Shown here in pieces: positions 63,601-64,000 of a stretch of DNA of 64,000 bases (position 1 is the first letter of the stretch; the number at the start of each line of letters is the position of its first letter). Source of the DNA: Branchiostoma floridae. Its lineage: Eukaryota; Chordata; Leptocardii; Amphioxiformes; Branchiostomatidae. The stretch spans positions 28,446,379-28,510,378 of the forward strand of contig NC_049981.1 in assembly GCF_000003815.2 (NCBI RefSeq), read 5' to 3'. Position numbers and translations under genes: made by a program. The notes beneath the pieces are model-generated. The model saw only the letters and a list, made by a program, of their open reading frames with translations. It was not told the origin of the DNA and did no database searches.

Positions 63601-64000
63601 TTGTACAGTCACAATCAGCTGGGTAGTGGCATCCTGTACAAAACACATGAGGAACAAAATGTAAAGACTGAAAGAACTGAATCAGATTATCAAATGATCT
63701 AAATGACCTGTGAATGATCTGCTGCATTTTGTTTGTTATGGTATCATATGAATCGTTTGTTCTACCAGGTAGTTTGTTTTCTTCCGAATATATTGTATAT
63801 ACTGCATATTTCTTGTCTCAAAATTAATTTGCTGTTGGGGCAATCCCATGATATGTCATGTAAGACATTTTTAGGTCTAGTAGTAACCAAAACGAATTAG
63901 GATAGCTTACATGAAGCCAAACAGAAAAAAAAGTGTATCTGAAGGAAGTGAACTTACGAATGTTCCATCAGACACTTTCACAGTGATGTTGTAGCTGTCA
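41841..64000 (-). CDS. CDH23: Cadherin-23-like giant cadherin, C-terminal part (5' end outside window)
   Basis: Large calcium-dependent adhesion receptor. Ectodomain exons from the window end: 63958-64000, 63505-63633, 62681-62986, 62176-62403, 61086-61346, 60717-60807, 59863-59987, 58959-59089, 58538-58625, 58312-58402, 57268-57448, 56776-56915, 56105-56507, 55602-55886, 54859-55306, 54396-54541, 54155-54267, 53891-53998, 53495-53669, 53272-53366, 52727-52867, 52287-52389, 51797-52066, 51191-51374, 50656-50867, 50167-50346, 49495-49615, 48949-49111, 47778-48031, 47369-47487, ~46976-47057, 46403-46539, 45884-46080. About 18 cadherin repeats show DxNDN linkers, LDRE and DxD/DxGxN calcium motifs; some linkers are degenerate. 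They are followed by a membrane-adjacent domain, membrane segment and cytoplasmic tail. The membrane-adjacent domain points to the CDH23/PCDH15 type; CDH23 is favoured by repeat number and tail. N gaps hide exons. Confidence 0.82.
43194..43256 (-). CDS. Alternative terminal exon, short cadherin tail ending TRL
   Basis: A TTTACAG acceptor precedes 20 codons and TGA (DISTEGLHMQDEMEEALTRL). The final TRL fits a class I PDZ ligand (S/T-x-hydrophobic). A variant polyadenylation signal (ATTAAA on the minus strand) lies at 42665-42670. Its use is inferred from splice-site quality and phase only. Confidence 0.5.
   Translation of the reverse strand, partial: DISTEGLHMQDEMEEALTRL
43751..43853 (-). CDS. 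Cadherin cytoplasmic exon before the alternative ends
   Basis: It encodes a Gln-rich cytoplasmic stretch ending LIQQ and finishes in phase 0 at a GTAC donor. Two downstream acceptors (43256 and 42611) both begin in phase 0 with Asp, so either terminal exon can follow. Confidence 0.7.
44112..44246 (-). CDS. Cadherin cytoplasmic exon with NPTY motif
   Basis: The juxtamembrane exon encodes RMMENVNEVSMFEKY, then SEENNLVLTNPTYVDTTMEG. It fits an NPxY-type phosphotyrosine-binding or endocytic motif. The splice borders are clean: acceptor CACAG, donor GTAAGG. The phase matches the following exon 43751-43853 (VQETWVAPMNDLQQKAG). Confidence 0.75.
44606..44759 (-). CDS. Cadherin exon with membrane segment start; disrupted downstream
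   Basis: The exon encodes REEWEEFLDRFSG (end of the membrane-adjacent domain), then a hydrophobic run (VLESALIAVAGVILM). The frame meets TGA at once after the possible donor at 44605/44606. A strong donor (GTAAGT) lies further on at about 44565, but no single frame reaches it without a stop. A hydrophobic continuation (GGLIAVYAVHAS) exists in another frame. The membrane helix is therefore probably broken by sequence errors or true mutation. Confidence 0.5.
44905..45503 (-). CDS. Cadherin membrane-adjacent domain (MAD-like) exons
   Basis: Exons 45328-45503 and 44905-44973 encode a non-cadherin module (VFVLTFTQHVILEAGLAP onward, including NITGYDINVHKI, then SEIWFYAVDPQTNEIV). It sits between the last cadherin repeat and the membrane segment. 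Its position and pattern match the ferredoxin-like membrane-adjacent domain of CDH23 and PCDH15, which in those proteins lies just outside the membrane. The assignment is by pattern memory and should be checked by profile search. Confidence 0.6.
45884..46080 (-). CDS. Last cadherin-repeat exon with one-base frameshift
   Basis: Both flanking exons are in phase 0, so this exon should be a multiple of three, but it is 197 nt. The 5' half reads ASDADTGSNAELTYS in one frame. The 3' half reads VGTKPEQLEVESSTGTLL onward in another. One base is missing near 46033-46046. It may be a sequencing or assembly error or a real lesion. Confidence 0.75.
46876..46975. other. Assembly gap of 100 N
   Basis: A 100-N run truncates a cadherin exon (about 46976-47057) that reads NKTGRLYTTRELDREE up to the gap edge. 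The round length suggests unknown true size. Confidence 0.99.
48349..48824. mobile_element. Unclassified inverted-repeat element in cadherin intron (476 bp)
   Basis: Perfect 12-bp ends GTCTCATTGATG / CATCAATGAGAC flanked by ATCAAG direct repeats (48343-48348, 48825-48830). The interior is richer in G+C and CpG than the surrounding intron. There is no open frame of note. Confidence 0.55.
50044..50143. other. Assembly gap of 100 N, probably hiding a cadherin exon
   Basis: The exon before it (50167-50346) ends in phase 0, but the next visible exon (49495-49615) needs phase 1. At least one exon is missing in this interval. Confidence 0.97.
51593..51692. other. Assembly gap of 100 N, probably hiding a cadherin exon
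   Basis: Exon 51797-52066 ends in phase 1 while exon 51191-51374 starts in phase 0. A missing exon of phase 1 to 0 is therefore expected between them. Confidence 0.97.
57684..58246. other. Assembly gap of 563 N, probably hiding cadherin exon(s)
   Basis: Exon 58312-58402 ends in phase 1 and exon 57268-57448 starts in phase 0, mid-repeat. One or more exons must lie in the gap. The non-round length suggests a size estimate. Confidence 0.97.
59540..59712. mobile_element. pogo/Tigger-like MITE (173 bp)
   Basis: Ends CAGTAGAAGCCAGTTAATTG and its complement (about 20 bp), flanked by TA. CAGTAGAA-type ends with TA duplication are typical of pogo/Tigger elements. It lies in a cadherin intron. Confidence 0.7.
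61588..62020. mobile_element. hAT-like MITE, TAGGGCTGGGTATCGG family, copy 3
   Basis: 433 bp in a cadherin intron, with a perfect 8-bp duplication GTTGTAAC (61580-61587, 62021-62028). High similarity to copy 1 across the body. Confidence 0.88.
63258..63381. repeat. Foldback hairpin in cadherin intron (124 bp)
   Basis: Arms of about 45-50 nt around CATCAAGTCAACAGATGGTG pair with few mismatches across a short loop near 63310-63332. No target duplication was recognised. Either a foldback MITE or a hairpin RNA precursor. Confidence 0.6.

Overview
The window looks like draft genomic DNA from an invertebrate deuterostome, most likely a cephalochordate (Branchiostoma-like). This is inferred from intron-rich genes with GT..AG splice sites, chordate-type proteins, many short inverted-repeat transposons, and N-filled assembly gaps. 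No prokaryotic, viral or CRISPR feature was seen.

Layout, left to right. (1) 393-4986, + strand: the 3' nine exons of poly(ADP-ribose) glycohydrolase (PARG), carrying the catalytic GGG...QEE signature. (2) 7221-11603, + strand: a complete six-exon alpha/beta hydrolase of the isoprenylcysteine methylesterase-like group, 386 aa. (3) 14270-19910, - strand: a ten-exon, 493-aa coiled-coil protein with a UBAN ubiquitin-binding motif and a C-terminal C2HC zinc finger (NEMO/optineurin/ABIN group). (4) 21796-38103, + strand: a 27-exon, 1263-aa RCC1-HECT ubiquitin ligase of the HERC3/HERC4 type, with an unusual N-terminal extension holding a predicted membrane helix. (5) 41841-64000, - strand: the 3' part of a giant cadherin-23-like gene, with about 18 visible cadherin repeats, a membrane-adjacent domain, a membrane segment and two alternative C-terminal exons. 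Genes 3 and 4 are divergent and share a promoter region; genes 4 and 5 converge.

The exon models were built by hand. The PARG fragment, hydrolase, UBAN protein and HERC models all sum to whole codons, which is strong internal support. The cadherin model shows phase breaks at three N gaps (hidden exons), a one-base frameshift in one exon, and a disrupted membrane exon.

Introns and intergenic DNA hold at least a dozen small DNA transposons whose ends can be set to the base. They include two hAT-like families with 8-bp target duplications, a Harbinger-like family with TWA duplications, TA-flanked elements and foldback hairpins. A LINE reverse-transcriptase remnant, tRNA-derived SINE remnants and a 45-bp minisatellite are also present.

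The most interesting points are: a cluster of three NF-kB-type sites, one abutting a perfect CRE, in the promoter shared by the UBAN gene and the HERC gene; the membrane-anchored HERC N-terminus; the switchable cadherin tail whose two ends both look like PDZ ligands; a tandem duplication of the zinc-finger-coding end of the UBAN gene; and linkage of PARG, HERC4 and CDH23, which in human all lie on chromosome 10q.
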